From: Desulfobacter sp. | Lineage (GTDB): Bacteria > Desulfobacterota > Desulfobacteria > Desulfobacterales > Desulfobacteraceae | Direction: 5' to 3' | Assembly (NCBI GenBank): GCA_028768545.1 | Contig: CP054838.1 | Coordinates: 3,459,001 to 3,523,000, forward strand | DNA length: 64,000 nucleotides | Shown here: piece after piece, positions 1 to 9,003 of the stretch | Position numbering within the stretch: the stretch's first letter is position 1 | How the letters are laid out: every line of letters begins with the position of its first letter | Notes under the pieces: model-generated | The model's input: only the letters and a program-made list of their open reading frames with translations | Databases searched by the model: none | What the model was told of the DNA's origin: nothing | Program-made: the position numbers and the translations under genes

Positions 1-1965
1 ATACCCCTTGACCTGGTGACGGACGAGCACCAGGCTTTCTTTTTTTATTTTATCCGCGGCTTTGTTGAACCCCGGTGTGAAAGAAAAACGGACATGCTTG
101 TCAACCAAGGCGGAAATGAAAAGGGCAAAAGAGTGAAAACCAAAATCAGTTAATGCATTGGCACGCATCCGTGTGGTAAACTTGGGCGAGAATACCTTTC
201 TGGGCAAACCAAGGCCTAAAATTTTTTTGATCTGATTAATATCCACGGCCTGTATATTTCCGGGATCCTTTTCCAGCTCCTGTATTGAATATGATCTGGC
301 ATCTTCATCCATTGAGCTGCCCAGGGTGAAAAAATCAATCTGGTAAGAGTCCATCAGCGATTGAAAATAATCCTGAATCCGTTGTTCCTGGGATTCTACC
401 AAGGTCTTTATCATGGGAAGGATCTCGTCTATGGCAAACAGGTCCAGCTGCCGCTTAAAATCCTGGAACATGAGATAAAGAACCTGTTTGAACCCGGTCT
501 CTTTAATGCCGGATCGATAGGGCTCCACATTGATCTCTGCAGATTTGATAAATTGAGTGATCTTCTGGTTGATCTTGTCCCTGACAAAGGCCTGTTTTAA
601 ATTGCCTTCTATTTCCCGGCTTAACCCTGAAACCGCCCCTTGGATTGAGTTGTCAACGATGACCCTTAAGCGCCGGGCGTTTTCTTCGATACCCTCCAAT
701 TTAGCCCTTGCCCTGTCCTGATCTTCAAGATCGGTTGCTAAAACATCTTGGATAATATTGGCCTTTTTTTCCAAGGCATGTATTACAATTTTTAACCGTT
801 CTATGGGGTTGGCATATAAAAGTTCAAACTGGTTGAGTTTGGTCAATTGATTAAAAAGCGAAAAAAAATCTTTGGTGTTCTGGCTGCAGAATTTAACCAT
901 GCCTGAATCTTCTTGCCAGAGACTAAGGCGTTTGGCATCTTTTTTAGTCAGTTTCTTGCTGATGGCATCAAAAAGATTGTAAAGGGCTGAAAAACTAAAC
1001 AGCCTTGGATGGGGGGTTAAAAATAAAAGCTCTTCAAAGATTTTACCTTGAATTTTATTCAGGTCGTCCAGGGTGTCATGCTCTGTTAAATCACAATTGT
1101 TGATAAATATGATATTTTCCATGAGTCCCAATTGTTTGATTTTTTTCAAAAAACTCATGTCAGACCGTCTGAGGCCTGTTCTGGAAGAAATGCAATACAT
1201 AATAAGGTTGGCAGATTCCATATAGGATATGATCCGGGAAAGCTGTGCAGGATCAGTGGAATCCGCCCCCTGGCAGTCTGCAATTTCAATGTTGGGATCG
1301 ATTGCCTTGCCAAAGACCTCAAGGCAGACGTCATTCACATAAAAGGCCCGGGCAGGATCTGCTGTAAATTTTTTATGGGTTTCAAATGATTTCCCTTCAA
1401 AGCAAATTTGCCGTTCTTCTGCGCCAATAATATCTTTGCAGGCCTCATATCCTTCAAGGCCGTTTTTGATTACCAGGGTTTCAGGACGGATCCCCTCTTG
1501 GGTAATAGGGAATTCACGGCAAAGATCCTCATAAACCTGTTTGAGAAATCTACGGTCTGTCTTTCTCCTGATATCAAAAGTTTTCTGGGGTAACTGCCTT
1601 GGAAACATGTCCAGGCTGTTTGCAATGACCAGGTTGACCTCGTCCCAGGATTTTAAATAAAGACAGGCCCTGTTCTTTTTTCCTTTTCGAATCCGGGTGG
1701 TAATTGATGTCACAACCCCTGCACCGCGCTTGACCAATTCTTTTTTTGTCAAGGCATTGATAAACGTACTTTTTCCTGATTTAATCACCCCCACAACAGC
1801 AATGCGCAACAGGCCTGTTTTAATATGGTCGGGAATCTTGCAGCACAGATTCTGATATTCGTCCAAAGCCCTGTCACTGCCGTGGGGAACCGATTTTAAC
1901 CGTTCAATGACCAAAAGGGTTTCTGCGACGATATCTTCAATGGATTCAAGGGAAGGTGGAGTCAT
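1..1965 (-). CDS. Dynamin-family GTPase (3' end outside window)
   Basis: A minus-strand reading frame stays open from ATG at 1965 to the window edge, giving 655 codons without a stop. Near the N-terminus it shows a P-loop, GVIKSGKSTFINAL, then a G3-like DCQGAD and a G4-like NNCD after a hydrophobic strand, the signature of large dynamin-type GTPases. The long remainder is charged and helical, as expected for a dynamin stalk. Bacterial dynamin-like proteins act on membranes through GTP-driven assembly; the target here is unknown. The gene lies immediately upstream in position of yqgE, with 6 bases between its start codon and the yqgE stop, so the two probably share a transcript. The C-terminus, where a membrane anchor would sit, is not visible. 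Confidence 0.75.
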   Translation of the reverse strand, partial: MTPPSLESIEDIVAETLLVIERLKSVPHGSDRALDEYQNLCCKIPDHIKTGLLRIAVVGVIKSGKSTFINALTKKELVKRGAGVVTSITTRIRKGKKNRACLYLKSWDEVNLVIANSLDMFPRQLPQKTFDIRRKTDRRFLKQVYEDLCREFPITQEGIRPETLVIKNGLEGYEACKDIIGAEERQICFEGKSFETHKKFTADPARAFYVNDVCLEVFGKAIDPNIEIADCQGADSTDPAQLSRIISYMESANLIMYCISSRTGLRRSDMSFLKKIKQLGLMENIIFINNCDLTEHDTLDDLNKIQGKIFEELLFLTPHPRLFSFSALYNLFDAISKKLTKKDAKRLSLWQEDSGMVKFCSQNTKDFFSLFNQLTKLNQFELLYANPIERLKIVIHALEKKANIIQDVLATDLEDQDRARAKLEGIEENARRLRVIVDNSIQGAVSGLSREIEGNLKQAFVRDKINQKITQFIKSAEINVEPYRSGIKETGFKQVLYLMFQDFKRQLDLFAIDEILPMIKTLVESQEQRIQDYFQSLMDSYQIDFFTLGSSMDEDARSYSIQELEKDPGNIQAVDINQIKKILGLGLPRKVFSPKFTTRMRANALTDFGFHSFALFISALVDKHVRFSFTPGFNKAADKIKKESLVLVRHQVKGY

Positions 1966-1971
1966 CTGGGA

Positions 1972-2526
1972 TTAAATTAGCATCATGGCTTTTTCGTATT
2001 TGAGATCCGGGCTGGTTTTAAACATGATCTCGGTGGAAAGATCACAGGTAAGCCAGGCGCTGTCGTTTAACTCACTGTCCAATTGCATGGGGCCCCAGCC
2101 GGCACAACCAAGCATGATCATGAATGTTTCAGGGCCTTGACCTATGGCAATGGCTTCAAGAATATCCCTGGAATTACTCAGGGCAAGCCAGTCAGATACC
2201 TTAAGGCTTTCGTTCCAGTCAAAGGGGCTTCCATGGAGAACAAAAACTCCGGACGGCTGAACCGGTCCGCCCAAGAAAATATCCAGCTGGTCCACGCTGT
2301 CGTTACATTCAATACTTAAATCTTCAAACAATTCCCTGCCGGTGAGCAAGGGATGGACCTTGTTGACAATAAACCCCAAAGCGCCCGACTCGTTATGTTC
2401 GCACATGCAGGTAAGGGTCTGGGAAAAGTTAGGATCAGGAAGCCCGGGCATGGCCATGAGAAATTTTCCCTTCATATTCTGTGAAAAATTGTCGGTCATA
2501 GCCTTCCCCATGTTTGATCTTGACAT
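1972..2526 (-). CDS. yqgE: YqgE/AlgH family protein (UPF0301)
   Basis: The 184-residue product carries the family hallmarks: an opening KGKFLMAMPGLPDPNF, then NESGALGFIVNK, FLGGPVQ, VLHGSPFDW and MLGCAGWGPMQL. YqgE proteins are small cytosolic proteins of poorly defined role; the AlgH name comes from a Pseudomonas alginate regulator. The frame is open 33 bases further upstream, but GGAGGA at about 2537-2544 sits at proper distance only from ATG 2526, so that start is chosen. The gene is followed after 6 bases by the dynamin-like GTPase and is divergent from the hypothetical gene at 2617. Confidence 0.85.
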   Translation of the reverse strand: MSRSNMGKAMTDNFSQNMKGKFLMAMPGLPDPNFSQTLTCMCEHNESGALGFIVNKVHPLLTGRELFEDLSIECNDSVDQLDIFLGGPVQPSGVFVLHGSPFDWNESLKVSDWLALSNSRDILEAIAIGQGPETFMIMLGCAGWGPMQLDSELNDSAWLTCDLSTEIMFKTSPDLKYEKAMMLI

Positions 2527-2616
2527 TCCAACTGCTCTCCTCCTATATTTATCAGTCAAATAGTTTGAAATATTTTTAAATGATTTGCAATACTTTTATT
2601 CGGGTCAATCAGTTTA

Positions 2617-3090
2617 ATGAAAGAAATTATCCCTGAAAATAAAGGGATTTCAAACCCCTCCCAGACAATAGCCAAGAGCTGCGATCTGATTCTGGATCCG
2701 GGACAGACAAAAAAATTTGACCATATTCTGTCCCGGACGCTTGATCTTCCTTCGGCCCCTGCAACCGACCCGGTAAAAGGCCTGCCTGAACTTTCTGCCA
2801 CAATCACCGCCCAAAAGTCCAAACACGCACCGGACAATGCCCCTGCCCTGGTCAGGATATCTGAGGCCATTGATCTTTTGGAGGCCTATGCCTCAGGTCT
2901 GATCCATCCTGACAACAGCCTTAAACGATCCTATGATCTGCTGGATCAAATCTTAAATCACACCCGTGAGATCAATACTGACCTGGACAAAGATCAGGAT
3001 GACAATCCTTTGTTCAAAGAGATTTTAACTCATTTATCCACTGTGGCCCAATTGGAGAAAATTAAAATCAACCGTGGGGATTATGCTTAA
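2617..3090 (+). CDS. Hypothetical protein, unknown function
   Basis: A 157-residue soluble, helix-rich and acidic protein with no signal peptide or membrane segment. I do not recognise the family. The first 70 residues are rich in Pro, Ser and Thr and look disordered; residues 75-155 look like a helical bundle with regularly spaced Leu and Ile. No convincing ribosome binding site precedes ATG 2617, so the start is uncertain. It is divergent from yqgE and converges on manC with 12 bases between stops. Composition and codon use resemble its neighbours, so I take it as a real gene. Confidence 0.6.
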   Translation: MKEIIPENKGISNPSQTIAKSCDLILDPGQTKKFDHILSRTLDLPSAPATDPVKGLPELSATITAQKSKHAPDNAPALVRISEAIDLLEAYASGLIHPDNSLKRSYDLLDQILNHTREINTDLDKDQDDNPLFKEILTHLSTVAQLEKIKINRGDYA

Positions 3091-3102
3091 ACTCCCTGCT
3101 GC

Positions 3103-4536
3103 CTATTGCTCTTTTCTGCCGTACGCATCATCAAACCGGACAATGTCATCTTCCCCCAGATAGGATCCAGACTGGACTTCAATGAGTTCCAAAGGAATAT
3201 TTCCCGGATTTTCAAGCCGATGCAGGGTGCCCAAGGGAATATAAACAGATTCATCTTCTTTTACCAAAATCTCTTTTTCGCCTTTTGTGACAACGGCTGT
3301 GCCTGAAACCACGGTCCAGTGTTCAGCTCTGTGAAAATGTTTTTGCAAGGAAAGTTTGGCTCTTGGTTTCACCGTTATCCGTTTGACCTGGTACCTGTCG
3401 GCCATGTCAATGGTTTCATAATCTCCCCAGGGCCGAAAGACTTTTGCATGGGTCAGGGCCTCGTTCCGGTTGTTTTCCTTTAACTGCCCCACAATTTTTT
3501 TAACATCCTGAACCTGGTCTCTGGGGGCGACCAGAACAGCGTCCTTGGTTTCGACAATCACAAAATTTTCAAGGCCGATGGCGGCCACCAGACGGTTTTC
3601 CGCATGAATATAGGTCTGTTTTACATTGTGGACCAGCACATCCCCTGAAACCACATTCTCAAGATTGTCCTTTTCTCCTGTCTGCCACAGGGCGTCAAAA
3701 GACCCAAGATCGTTCCACCCTGCATCCATGGGGAGGACTACACCCTTATCGGTATTTTCCATCACCGCGTAATCAATTGAATTTGCTGATATGGATTCAA
3801 AGGATGCCTTGTCTAACCTGAAAAAATCAAGATCTTTGCCCCCCTTGTCAATTGCTCGGCGGCAGGCATCCATTGTCTGGGGTGCAAATAAAGCAAGTTC
3901 ATTGCAGATTACAGAGGCTTTGAACATGAACATGCCTGAATTCCAGCAAAAGTCATTGGAGTCCAGATATTTTTTTGCCGTTTCAAGGTCGGGTTTTTCA
4001 ACAAATCTGTCAATCTTAAAGGCATTGGTGCAGGATTCAAGAACAGGTCCTTTTTTAATGTATCCGTATCCTGTTTCAGGAGATCCCGGCACAATTCCAA
4101 AGGTGACAAGGGCACCTTGTTGTGCAAGCTCAGCCCCCTGGGAGACAATTGAGTAAAATTTATCCTTGTCTTCAATCACATGATCTGCCGGAAGGACCAG
4201 CATGATCGGATCCTGATCCGGGTCAGGATTCCGGTCAACCAGGGTCAAACCGGCAAGTCCAATGGCCGGGGCGGTATTTTTTTTGGCCGGTTCAAGTATA
4301 ATGGACAAGGCCTTTTGATCAATCTGTCTTAATTGTTCTGCCGTCATAAAGCGATGGTCTTCATTGCATACCACAACCGGAGCCCCAATATCCTGGAGAC
4401 CGGAAACCCTGAGCAGGGTATTTTGAAGCAGGGTATGTTCATTATAGATGTCAATCAATTGTTTGGGATACAATGACCTGGACATGGGCCATAGACGTGT
4501 TCCGGATCCGCCGGACAAAATTACTGGAACAATCAT
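3103..4536 (-). CDS. manC: Mannose-1-phosphate guanylyltransferase / mannose-6-phosphate isomerase
   Basis: A 477-residue type II PMI-GMP enzyme, the usual length for the family. The N-terminal nucleotidyltransferase domain opens with GGSGTRLWPMSR and contains FVEKPD and WNSGMFMF. The C-terminal cupin (about residue 345 on) has RPWGDYETID, KPRAKLSLQKHFHRAEHW and VVSGTA, typical of the isomerase half. Such proteins convert fructose-6-P to mannose-6-P and make GDP-mannose from mannose-1-P for surface polysaccharides. The stop is TAG. Twelve bases upstream of its start lies the stop of the ArsR-methyltransferase gene, so cotranscription is likely. The symbol algA would fit equally well. Confidence 0.93.
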   Translation of the reverse strand: MIVPVILSGGSGTRLWPMSRSLYPKQLIDIYNEHTLLQNTLLRVSGLQDIGAPVVVCNEDHRFMTAEQLRQIDQKALSIILEPAKKNTAPAIGLAGLTLVDRNPDPDQDPIMLVLPADHVIEDKDKFYSIVSQGAELAQQGALVTFGIVPGSPETGYGYIKKGPVLESCTNAFKIDRFVEKPDLETAKKYLDSNDFCWNSGMFMFKASVICNELALFAPQTMDACRRAIDKGGKDLDFFRLDKASFESISANSIDYAVMENTDKGVVLPMDAGWNDLGSFDALWQTGEKDNLENVVSGDVLVHNVKQTYIHAENRLVAAIGLENFVIVETKDAVLVAPRDQVQDVKKIVGQLKENNRNEALTHAKVFRPWGDYETIDMADRYQVKRITVKPRAKLSLQKHFHRAEHWTVVSGTAVVTKGEKEILVKEDESVYIPLGTLHRLENPGNIPLELIEVQSGSYLGEDDIVRFDDAYGRKEQ

Positions 4537-4548
4537 TTCAAAAGTCCT

Positions 4549-5460
4549 CTATTTTTGTGCAAGGTAAAATGTAATACTTAAATTTTTTTCAACAGGAAAA
4601 AGACTATCGCTTTTCAGAGTAAACCCGCAGGATAATAGCCAGTTTTGAATCTGCTTTCGGGTAAACCCCAGCCAGGTGCCGCCGATAATTTTTTGGATCT
4701 CTTCTTGGTCGTGGCGCAAAAAATCAGCCAAAAGGAAGATGCCGCCGGGTTTAAGCACCCTAAAAACTTCCTGAATGGATTTTTCCGGCTCGAAAATATG
4801 GTGTAATACCATGCTCATCACGGCCGTATCCACTTCCTGGTCTCTCATGGGCAAATTTTCAAGTTCCCCCAAACGAAGCTCCAGGCAGGAACGTTCCGGC
4901 AGTTTGATTCTTGCCTGTTCGAGCATTTCAGGTGAGGCATCCACACCGATAAGGGGGGCGTTAGACTGACCGAGAAAGTGCTCGAGCAGTTCTCCTGTAC
5001 CGCAGCCAAGGTCGGCAATAATATTTTGATTCATTACATTTTCAATGAACAGGCTGTTCAGATCAAATTCGCCGAGAACCTCTTTTTTCAGACGGTCCCA
5101 TTGGGGGGCCACGGTTCTAAAAAAGCGTTTGGCACGGCTTTTTCGAAGAAGAATACATTGTTCCGCCCGGCTGATGTCTCCTCGGAACACGGAATCATTT
5201 TCCACCCGGGCGCGGACAAGAGAGACCAAATCCTGGCTTTGTTTTGTATTCTTTGCCGAATAATAAATATAACTTCCCTCTTTTCTGGAAGCCACAAGTC
5301 CTGCTTCAAGAAGTATTTTAAGGTGCCGGGATACCCCGGACTGAATCATGTCCACAATAGAAACGATTTCATTTACATTGAGTTCAAAATGATCAAGGAT
5401 ATGGGCAAGCCTCAACCGGGTAGGATCGGACAAGGCCTTAAATTGTTTGAGAATGTCCAT
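4549..5460 (-). CDS. ArsR-family regulator fused to SAM-dependent methyltransferase
   Basis: The 303-residue protein has two domains. Residues 1-95 form an ArsR winged helix: LSDPTRLRLAHIL near the start and SGVSRHLKILLEAGLV as recognition helix. Residues from about 110 form a class I methyltransferase with motif I IADLGCGTGELLEHF, acidic motif II IGVDASPEML and a later VLKPGGIFLLADF. In Desulfovibrio, regulators of this architecture (SahR) sense S-adenosylhomocysteine and control methyl-cycle genes; that role is inferred here, since no ahcY or met gene lies nearby. The HTH lacks an obvious CxC metal site, which argues against metal sensing. It sits between the MBL hydrolase and manC on the same strand. 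Confidence 0.85.
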   Translation of the reverse strand: MDILKQFKALSDPTRLRLAHILDHFELNVNEIVSIVDMIQSGVSRHLKILLEAGLVASRKEGSYIYYSAKNTKQSQDLVSLVRARVENDSVFRGDISRAEQCILLRKSRAKRFFRTVAPQWDRLKKEVLGEFDLNSLFIENVMNQNIIADLGCGTGELLEHFLGQSNAPLIGVDASPEMLEQARIKLPERSCLELRLGELENLPMRDQEVDTAVMSMVLHHIFEPEKSIQEVFRVLKPGGIFLLADFLRHDQEEIQKIIGGTWLGFTRKQIQNWLLSCGFTLKSDSLFPVEKNLSITFYLAQK

Positions 5461-5477
5461 GTAAGGGATTGGGTGTC

Positions 5478-6161
5478 TTAAATTTTTAAGGTTATTTCCT
5501 GGCCAAATGCCATGGCCTGGCAGGATATATTGAGGGTCCTGACTTTGTCACAAAACAGATCAGGGTCGGCCTGGATCACAGGAAAAGTATTGTAATGCAT
5601 GGGAATCACCTGGGCTGGGTTGACAAATTCACAGGCTTTTACGGCATCCTCAATCCCCATGGTAAAATTATCTCCTATGGGGACCATCATGGTATGGACA
5701 TCGTTCAATTGGCCGATGAGTTTTAGATCTGAAAATAATCCGGTGTCTCCGGTATGATATAAAACAATATCATCAATTTGAATCAAAAGTCCTGTGGCCG
5801 TACCATGGCATAGGTTGTCCGGAGTGACTGACCCGTGAAAGGCCTGGGTCAGCTTTACCCTGCCGAATTCAAAATCAAATCCTCCGCCAATGTGCATGTT
5901 ATGGACCCTGATGCCTTTGGCTCCCACATAATTTGCCAGTTCGTTTTCACAAATGCACAGGGCATCGCACCGCTGGGCAATGGAGATGGTATCGCCCAGA
6001 TGATCTCCGTGTCCATGGGTCAAAAGGATATAATCGGCCTCCACATCAGCGGCCGGGCAAGGGGATGTGGGGTTATTATCCAAAAATGGGTCTATCAGGA
6101 TTTGCTCTGACTTATCTGTCGTGATCATAAATGCAGAGTGGGAAAAATATTTTAGCTTCAT
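5478..6161 (-). CDS. UPF0173 metal-dependent hydrolase (MBL fold)
   Basis: A 227-residue metallo-beta-lactamase-fold protein of the UPF0173 (YtkL-like) group. Metal-ligand motifs are clear: LLTHGHGDHLGD, then FHGS, HTGDTGLF and a closing IPMHYNTFP. These enzymes are predicted cytosolic hydrolases without an agreed substrate. The frame is open to 6230, but ATG 6161 is preceded by GAGGAG at 6168-6173 and starts with the family's usual MKLKYFSHSAF, so I take it as the start. It lies 17 bases upstream of the ArsR-methyltransferase gene on the same strand. Confidence 0.87.
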   Translation of the reverse strand: MKLKYFSHSAFMITTDKSEQILIDPFLDNNPTSPCPAADVEADYILLTHGHGDHLGDTISIAQRCDALCICENELANYVGAKGIRVHNMHIGGGFDFEFGRVKLTQAFHGSVTPDNLCHGTATGLLIQIDDIVLYHTGDTGLFSDLKLIGQLNDVHTMMVPIGDNFTMGIEDAVKACEFVNPAQVIPMHYNTFPVIQADPDLFCDKVRTLNISCQAMAFGQEITLKI

Positions 6162-6292
6162 AGGTGACTCCTCTATTATCTGACTATTTTTTTTTCCGTT
6201 TACGGGCAGGGAAAAAATCCCTGAACTCAATAGCCATATTTTCCTTTTTTACCCTTGAATCTATATCCTTTTGGTATCCATTGACCACAATC

Positions 6293-6685
6293 TTACTTTA
6301 CAGAAACAACCGGACAGTCTGAGGTAAGGATAACGGCCTGGGCAGTGGATCCGAACAAAAGCTTACCAACCTTGGACCGGCTTTTGACGCCAATGAGAAT
6401 TTCATCCACCTGTTTTTCATTGGCAAAGGCAACAATGTCATCTCCCGGATCAAGGCCTCGAATGAGCAGATGGGTTTTACAGTCCACCCCTTTTTCATCA
6501 AAAAAATTCTGGGCCTGCTCCAAATTTTTTTCAGCATCGGAAATCATCTCCTGATCTGTTTCAGCCCCTTCTTTCATTGAGGTGACAACCAGGACACTTG
6601 CTTTAAATGCCCGGGCATGGATCGTTGCAAGGTCAAGCAGATCTTTACCCACATTACTTCCCTTGTATCCAACCAGAATTTTCAT
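6293..6685 (-). CDS. Universal stress protein, UspA family
   Basis: A 130-residue single-domain Usp beginning MKILVGYKGS and ending with the ATP-binding signature: GVKSRSKVGKLLFGSTAQAVI fits the G-2x-G-9x-G-S/T pattern of ATP-binding Usp proteins, followed by CPVVSVK. ATG 6685 is chosen over the upstream frame opening because AGGAGAG lies just before it. Usp proteins are small cytosolic ATP or AMP binding stress modulators. The gene stands alone, 131 bases before the MBL hydrolase start, and is probably its own transcription unit. Confidence 0.88.
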   Translation of the reverse strand: MKILVGYKGSNVGKDLLDLATIHARAFKASVLVVTSMKEGAETDQEMISDAEKNLEQAQNFFDEKGVDCKTHLLIRGLDPGDDIVAFANEKQVDEILIGVKSRSKVGKLLFGSTAQAVILTSDCPVVSVK

Positions 6686-7536
6686 GCCTACTCTCCTTTT
6701 TTCGGTTTTTACAATGATATGACACGCTATAAACAGGCTTAGATGGCTGACCATAAAAGATTTAGCCGGTTATCTCAAGAAAAAAATGGGCAAGACAATT
6801 GATTTTAAAACAAGGGGAATTCGATTAAAGCCTCATCCCCAGAAAATTCGAATCCCGGTGGCGATTTTCCCAGGGGGTTTTTCTTTGCCCGTAGCTTCTT
6901 TAAATGCATGAATAAGATATTGAAAATTATTCTTTTTTTGGGACTGCCGAGAAAGTTTTTTGATTAATTTTTTAATAGTTTTGGGATCATTGACTTCGGG
7001 CAAGCTCAGCCAGAGGTTAACGAACCCAAGGATAGTCTCATCATCTATGAGCTGGTCTCCAAAAAAGGCGCCTTTTTTAAAAAAAACATTGATAAACTGG
7101 GCGTGCTGTTGTTTTAACAGCCTGACCTTAGGAAGAAGGGAAATGGCCGTTCTCGGGGTAATATCCTCAACGTAAGAGCAGATATTGTAAAATACATTTA
7201 CCTAATCCGGGGTCATCATCTTCTCTTTGACCTCTTCTGTATAGGCTTCTTCTCCTATTTTGCCCCGCTGGCCCTTAACCAAAGTCGTTGTAAAAAACTG
7301 GTTCAAAGGACCGGGGCCCACCCCGTCAATATCTGCAAAGACACGAAGTGCCAGAATTCTTTCAGTCCCAAATTTTTTTATGGATTGAACAAATTCCAAT
7401 ATATCTTTGACCGTATATTCTCTTTTAAAACAAATCATCTCAATAATTTTGAGCTGTTCATCACTTAACCCTTGAATTCTTTTAACCAATACCCGAGCAT
7501 CAACGGAAGTGGCTTTTTTTTCTTCACAAAACAAAT

Positions 7537-7544
7537 GTATAATC
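7537..7544. repeat. Target-site duplication, left copy (IS256-type element)
   Basis: GTATAATC lies directly outside the left inverted repeat. The same 8 bases occur at 8996-9003 outside the right end. Removing one copy with the element restores the host reading frame, which fixes the element boundaries. Confidence 0.92.
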
Positions 7545-8995
7545 GGGAATGTTCAGAATTCTGTGTCACGGTTTCGGTTCCCGGATCTGCCTCAGCGCCA
7601 GCGGAAGTAAAAGTCAGGTCCGAGAATGGGCCTTCAATCAGCCACGTCGGAGGAGTTGACTTTTGCTGGAGTGGAGTTCCTGGAACCATCTTTTCCATCT
7701 GTAAATAAATCCCTATCAAATTCCCAGCTCTTTATCCAGCCGGCCTTCAAAGAAAATTGCCAACTGGGAAATTGTCAGTGACCAATTTTGAATCGGTATT
7801 GTCCATTTTTTACTGGCGTTCTGGATCCCCATGTAAAGCAGCTTTAACAGGCTGTCCTGGTTCGGGAATGATCCCTTTGTTTTGGTCAGTTTTCGAAACT
7901 GTCGATGCACAGCCTCAATGGTATTTGTGGTGTATATTATCCGTCGAATCTCTTCTGGATATTTAAAGAAATGACTGAGGCGTTCCCAGTTGTTCCGCCA
8001 GGATTTTATCACAATCGGGTATTTGTCATTCCATTTATTTTCCAAGATATCCAGTTCTTCTTCGGCCAGATCCTTATTGACCGCTTTATAAACACGTTTT
8101 AGATCTGCCATAAATTCCTTTTTATTTTTGGAACCAACGTATTTCAATGAATTTCGGATCTGGTGGACTACGCAGAGTTGAACTTCTGTGTCCGGGAATA
8201 TGGTCTCAATGGCCTCGGGAAAACCTTTTAGACCATCAACACAGGCAATCAGGATATCTTTTACCCCTCGGTTTGAAAGGTCTGTTAACACCTGCAGCCA
8301 GAAGTTCGCACCCTCATTCTCGGATATGTACAGCCCAAGAACCTCTTTGCGGCCCTCGATATTCACCCCAAGAATTGTGTAAACGGCTTTGCTGCTGACC
8401 TTTCCGTTTTCTCGTACTTTATAATGTATGGCATCAAGCCATACGATTGGGTACACATTTTCCAACGGCCTGGCCTGCCATTCTTTGACGGTATGGATGA
8501 TTTTATCGGTAATGGTGCTCAGAGTGGCATTTGAAATCTCAAGTCCATAGATTTCCTGTAAATGGGAAGCCATATCATTATAACTCATGCCCAGGCCGTA
8601 AAGGGCTATTATCTTTCTTTCAATTTCATCGCTGAGCGTTGTCTGATGTTTTTTGACGATCTGTGGAGAGAAGGTTCCGGCCCTGTCACGCGGGGTTTCC
8701 AGCTCAAATTTACCATCCAGGGATTTAATGGTCTTTTTGCTTTTTCCATTACGGCGGTTGGCAGAAACTTCCTGCCCGAGATGGGACTCCAACTCTCCTT
8801 CAAGAGCAGCTTCAGCAAGATTTTTGATTAATGATGTAAGGACGCCGCCCTTACCTGTGAAGGGTTTACCTTCCTAAATACCTTTAAGAGCTTTTTGAAA
8901 ATTAAATTCGGTGTTGTCTTCGGTCATGTCAGTTCTCCTTATTTAGCTGAGTATATCAGCTTTGATTCAACTGACACAGAATTTTGAACGCCCTC
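7545..8995 (-). mobile_element. IS256-family insertion sequence, 1,451 bp
   Basis: The ends are imperfect inverted repeats of about 24 bp sharing the core GTTCARAATTCTGTGTCA: GGGAAT plus core at 7545, and GAGGGC plus core reading inward from 8995. The element is flanked by the 8-bp duplication GTATAATC, the duplication length usual for IS256. It holds one transposase frame on the minus strand (8927 to 7716), and about 170 bp of non-coding DNA follow it inside the left end. The insertion splits the unknown gene at 6833-9155. This is the only copy in the window. Confidence 0.92.
7716..8927 (-). pseudogene. IS256-family transposase with amber codon at position 18
   Basis: From ATG 8927, preceded by AGGAG, the frame reads MTEDNTEFNFQKALKGI, then TAG at 8874-8876, then EGKPFTGKGG and on without interruption to 7716. 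The total is about 402 residues without the stop, normal for the family. The catalytic regions are intact: VWLDAIHYKVREN (first Asp), CVDGLKGFPEAI (second Asp) and TTNTIEAVHRQFRK (Glu), plus the CVVHQIRNSLKY motif. Relatives usually have Gln at the interrupted position, so CAG to TAG is the simplest reading. No ATG or GTG soon after the stop offers a good restart; the first alternative is TTG 8792. The copy is probably inactive unless amber is suppressed. Confidence 0.85.
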
Positions 8996-9003
8996 GTATA
9001 ATC
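8996..9003. repeat. Target-site duplication, right copy (IS256-type element)
   Basis: Second copy of GTATAATC, immediately outside the right inverted repeat of the element at 7545-8995. It matches 7537-7544 exactly. Confidence 0.92.

Noticed and set aside
7472..7708. Frames crossing the left end of the IS256-type element on both strands
   Set aside because: They cross the inverted repeat and the target duplication, so they are chance frames made by the insertion.
7465..7719. Apparent frameshift in the A8 run joining an upstream frame to the interrupted gene
   Set aside because: The upstream part is IS sequence. The correct partner is the segment beyond 8996, which joins in frame without any shift.
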